NCBI GenBank assembly: GCA_960531495.1
Contig: OY482852.1
Coordinates: 5,627,706 to 5,691,705 of the forward strand
Source: Zeus faber
Lineage: Eukaryota; Chordata; Actinopteri; Zeiformes; Zeidae
Length of the DNA: 64,000 nt
Direction of reading: 5' to 3'
Shown one piece after another: positions 22,464 to 33,162 of the stretch (position 1 is the first letter of the stretch; every line of letters starts with the position of its first letter). The translations under genes and the position numbers were made by a program. The notes under the pieces were generated by a model. That model ran no database searches and was not told the DNA's origin. It worked only from the letters and a program-made list of their open reading frames with translations.

Positions 22464-25400
22464 TGTGGTGTCTTGGTATTTTGCCGTCAGGTAACACAGA
22501 CCCACTCCTGGTTTGTTCACCTTTTATAAACCGTCTTCAACAACATGTGGCGCGGCCGTAACATGCCAGGCTGGCTACCAGTGCAACACAACAGAGAGGG
22601 CGAAGGAGCATTTACTTAAGATAGAGTCCCTCTACTGGCAAAGTCATATAATTGCACTCTATCACACCCCTCCCTTCTTAGCTCTTGCTTTTCTGTCCTT
22701 TAGTTAACCATCGAAAATAATAATACACCACAGCATTTTCTTTCCCGTCTAGCCAGTAACATAAACTTGTATATATATTTTAGCTTGCTTTACCCTGCTA
22801 AGGATTAAAGTCAGTGTCATGGTTATCTGGCCAACCTCTCAGGATATACTCTCGTACCCTGGAGAGTATTGGATCTGTTGTTGTCCATTGTCGCAGCTTG
22901 ATTGATGTCATCGGCGGACCATGGTCCTGATCCATCATCAGCACTTGCTGCTCGGGTACTGACACAGGACACTCCGGTAGTGGGAGGCGGCTAAGAGCAT
23001 CTGCGTTGCCATTGTCTTTACCTGCTCTGTAAGCAATGCTGAACTCGTACGCTCTCAACGGCACAGCCCATCTCATGAGTTTCTGTGATGCCATTTGTGG
23101 TACCGCTTTCATCTCATGAAGTTGACTTATCAAAGGCTTGTGATCAGTGCAAATCACAAACTTTCTCCCATAAAGATACTTATGGAAGCGCATTACACCG
23201 AAGACAATGGCTAGACCCTCTTTATCTAACTGGGAATAGTTCTTTTCTGCAGCGTTGAGCGTTCTTGACATAAACCCGATGGGTTTCTCCTCTCCATCTG
23301 GCATGCGGTGTGCTAAGACAGCTCCAACTCCATACGGCGAAGCATCGCACGCCAGTATTAGTTCTTAGTTTTCATCATAGTGAACTAACACTGCTTGACT
23401 GTAACAACTCCTTGGACTAAGCGAAATCTTTCTCCTGCTCTGGCCCTCAAGTCCATGGCTCCTCTTTTCTCAAAAGCTTGTGTAGCGGTGCCAGGAAGGT
23501 CGATAGGTTTGGAAGGAACTTGTTGTAGAAGTTTATCAGTCCCAAGTAAGCTTTAAGCTTAGTCACTGACGTAGGTGCTGGCGCTTCCTGCACTGCTTTC
23601 ACCTTTGCTGGCACTGTATGAAGTCCCTTGGCGTCCACTCGATGTCCTAAAAATGTCACTTCCTTCTCCATGAATTTGCATTTGCTTCGTTTTAGGGGCA
23701 AGCCTGCATCTTCTAGTCGCTGTAACACTAAATCTAGTGTGTGGATGTGGTCCTCATCATCCTTTCCTGTCAGAAGTATATCATCTAGATACACAGCCAC
23801 ATTCTTTAGTCCCTGTAGCACACCCTCCATTGTGCGCTGGAAAGAAGCTGGGCTAGAGCTCACCCCGAAAGGTAACCTTCTGTATGTGAATAGCCCCATG
23901 TTTGTATTCACTGTTGTGTATTTTCTAGCTTCCTCCGAAAGCACAATTTGTTGATATGCATGACTCATATCGAGCTTACTGTACTTCTCTCCCCCATCTA
24001 AGGATGCAATCAGGTCCTCCATTCTTGGAATGGGGTGTTGTTCTAATGGAGACACTTTGTTTACTGTGAGCTTGTAGTCTCCCCAGATTCTCACTGCACC
24101 ATCTGGTTTTAAGACGGGCACGATGGGTGCCGCCCACTCTGAGAATTTCACTGGCTCTATGATTTGTTTTCTCCAGCCTCTCAAGTTCATGTTCCACTTT
24201 TTTCTTCATCCCAAAAGGTACTGATCTTGGCTTATAAAAGCATGGGGTGGTGTCCCGAGCCACCTGTATTTTAGCAGTGAATCCTTTCAACTTCCCTAAC
24301 TCATCCTTGAACACTGTTTCATGCCTTGAGAGTACTTCCTGTACAGTAGCCTCACTATCCACTATCTGGTGTACATCTTGCCAGCCTATGGGTATTTTTA
24401 GAGCTTTTATACAACTCCGCCCCACTAGACTCGGTCCCGAGCCTTTGACTACATCTACTGGTAACATCTCGGAACTGCCTTTGTACTCTACTGTTAGTTT
24501 TTATGCCCCATGTACTTTTACCCTGTGACCACCGTATGTCCTCAGGTTTATCTTACACTTCTGTAGTCTAGGCTTCTGTACCCTCCATAAGTTGTGGAAT
24601 GTTGCCTCTGCCGTTATGGTCACTCCGCGACCTGTGTCTACCTCATAGGTTGCTCTTGTGCCATTTACACTTAGTTCTATCTTGATGGGCTCTTCTTTGG
24701 GAATGACTATCTCTTCCTGCATGTTATACATAGTCCTTTCTGTACTCTTTATGCTGTAGATAGTCAAAACCTCATCACTGCTACTGTCCCCTACATCTTC
24801 TTGCATTAAATTTGCTCTCTTATCCTGCTTTTCACTCCCCCCTTTCAGCTTTTTATCGCCTTTCCACTTCCCTCTATCGACAGGTTTTGACCTGCAGGCT
24901 CTCTTAATGTGCCCCACCTTCCCACAGTTATGACACTTTTCATCCGCAAACCTGCATTCATTGGCCATGTGGCTTATTCCTCCACACCTGCAGCACTTCC
25001 CATGTCCAACCTGCTCTTTTGTGTACGAATCGGACACTTTGCCGATGGTACCTGTCGCTCGGCTCCATTTAGCATTGTCTCTTATACTGTTCAAATCTTT
25101 AATGTCCTTGTTCGCAGCCTCCATGGCCTGCGCGTGCCTCAGTGCCGTCTCAAACGATAAGCCGTCCTCCGACAGCAGCCGCCGCTGTATGCGGTCATCG
25201 TTCATTCCACAGACTAGTCTGTCCCGCAACATCACCGTCAGGGTGTCTCCAAGGTTGCAGTCCTGTGCGAGCCTCCTTAGCTCCGCCACGTACTCTATTA
25301 CCCTCTCGCCGGAATTCCTGCTCCTGGTATTAAACTTCCACCGCTGCACTATCTCACGAGGCTTCGGGTTGAAATGGTTCTTTAACAACGTCACCAGTTC

Positions 25401-26005
25401 CTCGAACGACTTGTCTCCCGGTCGCTGCGGACTCAGCAGCTTCCTCATCAGCGTGTAGGTCTCCGCGCCCACACAGCTCAGCAGCACGGCTCTTCTCCTC
25501 TCTGCATCGCCGATTCCGTTCGCCACGAAGAAATGGTGCAGGATCTCGCAGTACTCTTCCCAGCTCTGCGACTCCTTGTCAAAGGGTGCCACTGACCCCA
25601 CTGTAGCAGCCTTGTCTTTGTCTTTACTCCCTGATAAAGGGAGAGCCCAGCTTCTTCACGCTTGTAGCAGCATGACAATATCCCGTTACCGCGATAGCCT
25701 TAGCTTTAGCTGAGCTAGCTACACTTCACTCTGTAACAACTTTCTGCTCAAACTCACGCCTCTGTTTGCCGAACATTCTTCCGGTTTATCCTCGTCGCCA
25801 TATGTGGTGTCTTGGTATTTTGCCGTCAGGTAACAGAGACCCACTCCTGGTTTGTTCACCTTTTATAAACCGTCTTCAACAACATGTGGCGCGGCCGTAA
25901 CATGCCAGGCTGGCTACCAGTGCAACACAACAGAGAGGGCGAAGGAGCATTTACTTAAGATAGAGTCCCTCTACTGGCAAAGTCATATAATTGCACTCTA
26001 TCACA
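22464..26005 (-). mobile_element. Young Ty3/gypsy LTR retrotransposon fossil (gag, protease-RT, RNase H)
   Basis: Two 203-bp LTRs (22464-22666 and 25803-26005) with TG...CA ends are almost identical, which means a young insertion. On the minus strand gag carries a capsid-like region and two CCHC zinc knuckles (CCRCGGISHMANEC, CHNCGKVGHIKRAC). Pol follows with an RT motif (VYLDDILLTG) and RNase H ([15 protein letters not shown]). No integrase is found, so the element is internally shortened. It is broken in a few places. The flanking 5-bp AACCT occurs at 22459-22463 and 26526-26530, outside the third LTR. Confidence 0.9.
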
Positions 26006-26322
26006 CCCCTCCCTTCTTAGCTCTTGCTTTTCTGTCCTTTAGTTAACCATCGAAAATAATAATACACCACAGCATTTTCTTTCCCGTCTAGCCAGTAACA
26101 TAAACTTGTATATATATTTTAGCTTGCTTTACCCTGCTAAGGATTAAAGTCAGTGTCATGGTTATCTGGCCAACCTCTCAGGATATACTCTCGTACCCTG
26201 GAGAGTATTGGATCTGTTGTTGTCCATTGTCGCAGCTTGATTGAGTAAGTACCATTTGTCAAAAAAGCGGGATAGTAAGAGAATTACGTAAATATAATGA
26301 TTGTGCTTAGAAGCATGAACCT
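26006..26322 (-). repeat. Duplicated piece of gypsy interior plus host flank between LTRs
   Basis: 26006-26244 repeats the interior segment 22667-22905, and 26245-26322 repeats the host flank 22386-22463. Together they separate the second and third LTRs. This looks like a local duplication or two haplotypes joined in assembly. Confidence 0.9.
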
Positions 26323-26525
26323 TGTGGTGTCTTGGTATTTTGCCGTCAGGTAACACAGACCCACTCCTGGTTTGTTCACCTTTTATAAACCGTCTTCAAC
26401 AACATGTGGCGCGGCCGTAACATGCCAGGCTGGCTACCAGTGCAACACAACAGAGAGGGCGAAGGAGCATTTACTTAAGATAGAGTCCCTCTACTGGCGA
26501 AGTCATATAATTGCACTCTATCACA
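26323..26525 (-). mobile_element. Third LTR copy (solo-like) of the young gypsy fossil
   Basis: A 203-bp LTR nearly identical to those at 22464 and 25803. It is preceded by the duplicated flank ending AACCT and followed by AACCTCATGATGG. It has the same flanks that a solo-LTR allele of this locus would have. Confidence 0.9.
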
Positions 26526-26530
26526 AACCT

Positions 26531-26807
26531 CATGATGGACTTGGGGGCTTGACAAGGCTGACACTTTGTCATGGTTAAAATATTGTTTAGTGATGATTTA
26601 CATGTTTTCCTTAATGGAATCCCAGTGAAGGTAAGCTCAACTGAGTTTCATTCCTGCCATTAGTGATGATGGGACTGCGAGGATCACATGGCGCGACAGG
26701 ACTGTCCCAGCATTTTGTAATTAGAATTGTGGAATGGCTTCACACAGGATTTCTCCTCTATATGACTGGGGTTTTTTTGTTGTGCGTTGTCATAGTGTAG
26801 ATAACCC
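26531..26807. other. Unassigned spacer between two LTR fossils
   Basis: Nothing recognisable is seen. It continues the host flank interrupted by the gypsy fossil on its left. Confidence 0.5.
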
Positions 26808-29800
26808 TGTGGCGGAAAAAGGGGTGTGGTCAAGCACCGGCTGCAGACGAAAGCACAGTTCCCTTTCCCGCAGCCACCAAGCTGCCTTGAATCGGCCCAA
26901 TCGGTCCCCGAGCTGAGTCGAGGCAGTGAGTTTTCTTGTTTGTCTTACAAAGGAGATCGGCGCAAGGACTCGTGAGCAGCCTAGCAGCGGAACACCATTC
27001 GTCCTGCGCCCGAGATGATTATTATCCACCTCAATTTTATAATAATCGTTGCTTTGTCATTTATACTTGTGGCCAGCGTACCTTATTGTTTAAAAGGACA
27101 ATAAAAAACTCTTGCCATGCTGGCGCAGTACGGCTTGAAAGACTCCGTCTCCCTCTCTAAACCCTGACCTGTGGGCTGGAACTCCCACAAGTGACGCCTG
27201 AGCAGAGACCCGGGATGGGCAAGGCGCTGAGCGAAAGGCGCCTCAAAGCCGATCCACTGGCTGCGGGAACGCCTTGCGGACCTGGAGGAAGAGCGGGACT
27301 ACCTCCACTGCCTGCTGGGGTGCGTCCTCACCAGCGTGAGCTTCCTGGGGCATGCCTTGACCACCCGCCGGCCCACCGCCACTGCCAGAGGACCAGATCC
27401 CCGTCCGACCCTAGGACCCACGTGGGACTGACAGGGTCCCCAGCCCGTCGCGGTGCCCCAGAGGACATTGTAAGGGGGGGGGGGCTACGAACGTCTCCAG
27501 GGCCCACGCTGGACTCGCCGGGTTCTGTGGTGCCCCGGGAAGAACTCTCCCCTTCCCGTGCTGCCCCGTCTGTCCCCCCTCAGTTCCCAGGGCGGTGGTT
27601 CCCCGGGAAATCAGGGAGCTGCGCAGACGTCTGGGAAGTGGTGCGGACACTGTGGGTGGCCCAGCCATGACTGTCCACGGATGGAACTTGGCCAGGTGGT
27701 CCGGGTCGCCGGCCCACCGGACCTCTCCACCGGACCTCTCCACCGGTCGGAAAGGATCCTACCAAGTACCGGTAAGGCTACAAGGGGGTAGACATCAGGC
27801 TTTGCTGGACTCGGGCTGTTCGCAGACGATGGTCCAGCACAGCCTGGTTGGACCCGGGGCTTTGGTGGAGGCGTCACAGGCGGAGGTTCGTTGTGTGCAT
27901 GGGGATATTAACACGTATCTGATGGTCCGGCTCGAAATTCGATACAAGGGGGAAAAAGCATAGGGTACTGGCTGCGGTTAGTTCCCGCCTGTCGCACTCC
28001 CTGATTTTGGGCACGGATTGGCCAGTGTTTGACGTGTTGATTAGAGAGGCTGGGGAGTGCATTCACGGCCGGTAGGGAAGGGCGGGCGAGACGGGTGTAG
28101 GGGCGGCGGGATCCCAAGTAGGGTCTCCCCCTGTCCCTTTAACCTTCCCTATCGACGATATTCCGCTGTAGCAGTGGCGAGACGACACCCACCACGGAGC
28201 CTTTGAGGGGGTGGGTAAAATCGATGCCGTATTAAAGTGCCCAGACGCCATAGTCACTCCCCCCCTTTTTCGGTTATTAGGGACAGGTCATATAGAGTGA
28301 GCCGTGACACTCAGACAGGAGAGGAGATAACCCAGTTGTTGGTGCCGAAGAGCCGCCCGGAAATGCTCCGGTCACGTCCGTCACGAGAAAATGTGACAGC
28401 AGATAATGGCCTGCTTCTATTGGCCGGGCATTTGGGCAGATGTGCATAAATGATGCGCTGCGTGTACTGAGTGCCAGTTAGTCAACCCTCTGGTGACGCC
28501 AAGAGCACCATTGAGACCCCTCCCCCTAGTCGAGGTCCCGTTCGAAAGACTCGGTATGGACCTCATCGGCTGTTAGACTGCAGTGCCTGCGGGTATTGTT
28601 TTGTGGTAGTCCTAGTGGATTATGCAACCCATTACCCAGAAGCACTGCCCCTGCGCAGTATTACAGCCAAAAGTGTGGCGCTGGCGCAGTTTCGGATCAT
28701 CTCCCGAGTCGGGATTCCAAAGCAAATCCTGACCGACCAGGGCACTACATTTATGTCGGATACACTTTACGAGTTACTGGGTGTCCGCTCAATTCGGACC
28801 AGCGTTTACCATCCCCAGACTGACTGCTTGGTGGAGCGGTTTAATAAAACGCTGAAAAACATGATTCGAAAGTTTGTTCACGACGATAGCCGTAACTGGG
28901 ACAAGTGGTTGGACCCCCTGTTGTTTGCGGTGCGGGACCTGAGAGCAAAGTTACACGCACTGATTCGTCCGTTATCACGGGAGAATTGCATCGGGCTCAG
29001 GAACGTCAGCGCCTCTTGTATGACCGGGGGGCTCGAGTCAGACAATTTGCACCGGGAGACAAGGTCTTAGTGTTGCCCCCTACATCCAGCTCTAAATTGC
29101 TCGCGAAGTGGCAAGGGCCTTTTGCGCTCACACGGCAGGTGAGCGTCGTCGATTGAGGTTGAACGGTCTGACATTCAGCGGCGACACAGATTTATCACCT
29201 AAACCTCTTAAAAGAATGGATGGAGGGGCATCCATGGCTCTGGTTACGGTGGTTATTGGGCGAGATGAGTTGAGCCGGTTAAAAAAGTGGCCGATCGTAC
29301 TGCGGCCCTGTTAAGTGACCATCTCTCTCCGTCTTAGAGGATGGACGTAGCTGCAGCGTCATTTCCCATCACATCCCTCATACACCACCATGTGAAGACG
29401 ACCCTGGGGGTGATGGTGCGCTCTTGGCCGTATCGCCTGCCCGACAGAGGCCATGCTGGACATGGGCGTAATAGAGGAGTCCACGAGTGACTGGTCTAGT
29501 CCCAGCTTGCTGGTGGGTAAGGTCGACTTGTCAGTCCGGTTCTGAGTGGACTACTGAAGGGTGAACGCAGTGTCCAAGTTCAACGCTTACCCGATGCCCC
29601 GGGTTGATGAACTTCTCAACCAGTTAGGTGAAGCTTGCCTTTTTACGACACTGGACTTAACCAAGGCCTACTGGAAGATTCCCTTGTCTCAGGAGTTCAA
29701 GGAAAAATCTGCGTTCTCCACACTGTTTGGCTTATACCACTTTCGCACACTTCCCTTCGGGATGTTGGGTACTCAAGCCACCTTTTCAGAGAGTCATGGA

Positions 29801-31001
29801 CTGGGTTCCGCGTCCGCATGTAGCATATGCTGCGGCCTACCTAGCTGATATTATTATTCACAGCGACACCTGGGAGCGGCATATGCAGCATGTGGGCGCT
29901 GTGCTACTGTGAATCCCTCAGGTGGGCTGGGCTCACCGTCAACCCAAAAAGTGTGCCTTGGGATAGCGGGAGGTACTGGGGTAACATTTGGGCGAAGGCC
30001 TGGTCCGACCCCAGCTTGATAAAGCCGCTGTGGTCGCAAACACGCCAAGACCAAGAAGGAGGTGAGGCAGTTGTTGGGGCTGTCCGGCTACTATAGGAGG
30101 TTTGTCCCCAACTTTTCGGAGCTAACCAGCCCCTTGACAGACTTAACTCGAAAGGGTGCTCCAGATCCGGTCCAGTGGTCAGAAGTGCCAGCAGGGGTTT
30201 GCAAGAATAAAGTCAGCTCTCTGTGGGAAGCCAGTGCTGTTTAACCCTTACTTGTCTCTCCCTTTCTGTCTGCAGACAGACGTGTCAAACACAGGGCTGG
30301 GCGCAGTCTTGTCCCAGGAGGTTGAGGGGATAGAGCATCCAGTGCTGTACCTCAGCTCTCAGAGCGGGAGTTGAGGTACAGCACCGTGGAGAAGGAGTGT
30401 CTATCAAATGGGCAGTCGCTTCCCTCAGCGACTACCTCCTGGGACAAGTTTTCACCCTCAGTTCAGACCACGCCCCGCTGCAGTGGGCTTCACTGCATGA
30501 AGGACACAAACGCCTGGATCACCCGGTGGTACCTTGCTCTCAAGCCCTTTAACTTCCGGGTGGTCCACAGGCCGGTGGTGCAGATGGTCGCGGCTGACTT
30601 TCTCTCCTATTCTGGGGGGGGGGGGGGGGGGGGCAGGGGGGTGAGTCGGCTGTTCGAGGCGGACAAAGGGCCGTGATCAATCACCGGCTGCAGACGAAAG
30701 CACGCTTCCCCTTTGCTGCGAACTGCCTCGAATCTGAGTTTTCTTAATGTTTTGTTTCTTACAGAGGAGATCGGCCCACAGGCTTGTGATCAGCCCAGCC
30801 GAGGAACGCCATTCCTCCTGTGCCCGTAAGGACTATTATTAACCCAGATTATTATAAGACTCCTCAGTTATATATATATAATTGTGGCCTGCGTGCCACA
30901 TATTGAAATGGACAATAAAACTCTCGCCGTGTCAGCGCACCACGGCCAGAAAAACTCTACCTCCGTCCCTAAACCCTTACCTATGGGAAGAGACTCCCAC
31001 A
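26808..31001 (+). mobile_element. Gmr1-like Ty3/gypsy fossil (integrase upstream of reverse transcriptase)
   Basis: LTRs lie at 26808-27189 and about 30655-31001; they share CACCGGCTGCAGACGAAAGC and a GACAATAAAA signal region but are clearly diverged, so the element is old. Domain order on the plus strand is a gag-like region with a knuckle remnant, an aspartyl protease near 27830 (LLDSGCSQTMV), an integrase core at 28590-28930 (VVVLVDYATHYPEALPL, LTDQGTTFMSD, SVYHPQTDCLVERFN), a C-terminal integrase-type tail (GDKVLVLPP), then RT from about 29560 (YPMPRVDELLNQLG, FTTLDLTKAYWKIPL) and RNase H to 30640. Known Gmr1-type elements of deuterostomes have this order. It is broken in many places. A long G run lies near its 3' end. 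Confidence 0.85.
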
Positions 31002-31002
31002 A

Positions 31003-32215
31003 TAACAGAACAACCAACAATTAACAGATGTTTGTTTGTGTTTCACTAAAACATGTAAAACACTGTCGTGCTCACAGCGGCAATAATTTACAGAAATGCA
31101 TTTGAATCTGCAACCTTTTCAGTTAAACCGTGTTCACCGTCGTCTTCTCACCGAGTCACTTGATTTTCTCCTCATTTTTCCCTTTCTGTTCGAAATATTT
31201 TGTTTCTATGGCACTTGAGGTGTTTCATGTGGACAGTGTATTGACCACAACTAGCTGCGCTGCCGTATTGCATGTGCACCATCTTTGCATTGTTGCCAGG
31301 AAATGACAGACCCCGCCACTAACGATGGCAACAGCAAATAGAGGAGCTTATAAAGTGCCAGCTAAATTAATGAGATTTATTTTATTTAACTCGCAACACC
31401 CTGGTCTGTTCCCGTGGTTTCCTTAATGTGATGTTCATTTGAAACAACTTGAGGGTGAAGCCAGATATGGCATTGGCTGAGGTGGCTTTCAAGTTTCTCA
31501 CGAGACCATGGGACGGTTTGGAGGTCCCTATCAGTTCCTACTGAGCTCGATATCTAAGATCGTTTCTAAGAACGCTGGATTCGTACTCGCAGTAGATCTG
31601 AAGGCCCATTATGAGTGACAACGCCCCCCAAAGCACCGGATCAAGCCTCTTTTCCTCTTAAGGTGCACCAGATTGATGCATTTAAATTTTTAAATGACCA
31701 TGTTGGAGGGTTTGAAATCCTCTGACCATAGTTCACAAAATAGGGCCCCCCATACAACATTGTGCATAGGGTCCCCAAAAAGCTATAAATGGCCCTGCTC
31801 AAGTGCAAGATACGACTGCAAGATTCTGTAAGGAATCAGAATAAAATAGTATTGTTAGTATTGTTTGATACGTGAGTGCAATATGGTACTCATGATAGTG
31901 CATTATGTTGAAATAACAACTTAAAACTCGTCAACCTCAACAGGAACAAGTTTTAAACCAGTTTCAGTCTCAAATGGCATCACAATGCAGAGCTGCAGTG
32001 ACCAAAACAGACAAAAGTGGAAAATGAACCAACTAGTTCTGGCAGTGTTTGTCACCTCGGCAGAGAATTTCTTGAGAAGAATAACAACAAGATGACACAA
32101 CACAGACGCACAGAATGAGGATGTGGCTGAAAGGCTGAGCTATTTGGTCTGACTAGAGCATGACTGTAGTATGATGACGGTGTTGCATGTGTCATTTATC
32201 TTTTCATTCTGAATG
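31003..32215 (-). pseudogene. Fifth lectin unit (X), deletion-scarred remnant
   Basis: Pieces match the intact units in order: the intron between lectin exons (31003-31090 and 31200-31380), the membrane-exon region of the B/C type (31388-31655, including the complement of the LIMGLRIY stretch), then upstream spacer (31656-32215, matching 36707 onward). The lectin-domain coding exons, stalk and first two exons are missing. It starts exactly where the Gmr1-like fossil ends. It shows that the array once had at least five units. Confidence 0.8.
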
Positions 32216-32460
32216 GATTAGAAAGGGAGAAGCCGTGGCGTGCAGCGTAGGGTCAGTGTTCACAGAAACATTGGTACCAATCGATTGGCAGAGTTGTTGA
32301 ACCTCAGACGGTGCCTGAATAAAGTAGAACCGGGCGGAGCTTTCCTAAATCCAACCTCATTCAATGTGACAACCCCCGATTTAAATACACAACGATTTAT
32401 TCTTTCATTTAGTAATTAGTGGTCACTTTTGAAATCTTCTAAAGTTTGAATGCTCACAGC

Positions 32461-32610
32461 CTGAAAAAATGGATGGATAGATAAATGGAAAAATGGATGG
32501 ATGAATGGATAGATAGGTAGGTAGGTAGGTAGGTAGGTAGGTAGATAGACGGATAGATGGATGGATCGACAAGCAGACAGCTGGATAGATAAACAGAGAC
32601 AGATACTGTA
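32461..32610. repeat. (GATG/GGTA)n satellite
   Basis: Mixed GATG, GATA and GGTA tetranucleotides downstream of lectin B. Shorter related tracts occur at 1965-1990, 37640-37670 and 42550-42575. Confidence 0.9.
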
Positions 32611-32986
32611 ATAACATGAAGAGACCTTTTTGAAAATAACTTTTCTTAGTTATTTTCAAAATGAGTCTTTTCTTAAACATAGCAACTTGTCTATGAAGCT
32701 CAAGGGAAACTCTAAATGAACAAGATACCATATAGAAACAGTAAGGACAGCAGGACAGTAGGTTAAACCCTAGAAACAAAAAGTAACATGAAATATAAAT
32801 GATTTCTATAAATATAACAAAATATCAGTCATATTTAAGTATTTTACAAAACATTAAAATAGTTTGTACTACATTATATACTGTGCATGCTCTTTATGTC
32901 TCTTTTCTTTTTATTATTGTTCTGCAAGCTGATAAAGGATCTTAATAACTTTGTAATTTCAATCTTATATTCTGTTTTTATTCTGT

Positions 32987-33102
<116 letters not shown>

Positions 33103-33162
33103 TAAAATGTTTTCTGTGATAGCAATGGTTAAAATTAAAATAGTTGCAGGTACACTTTGTGA

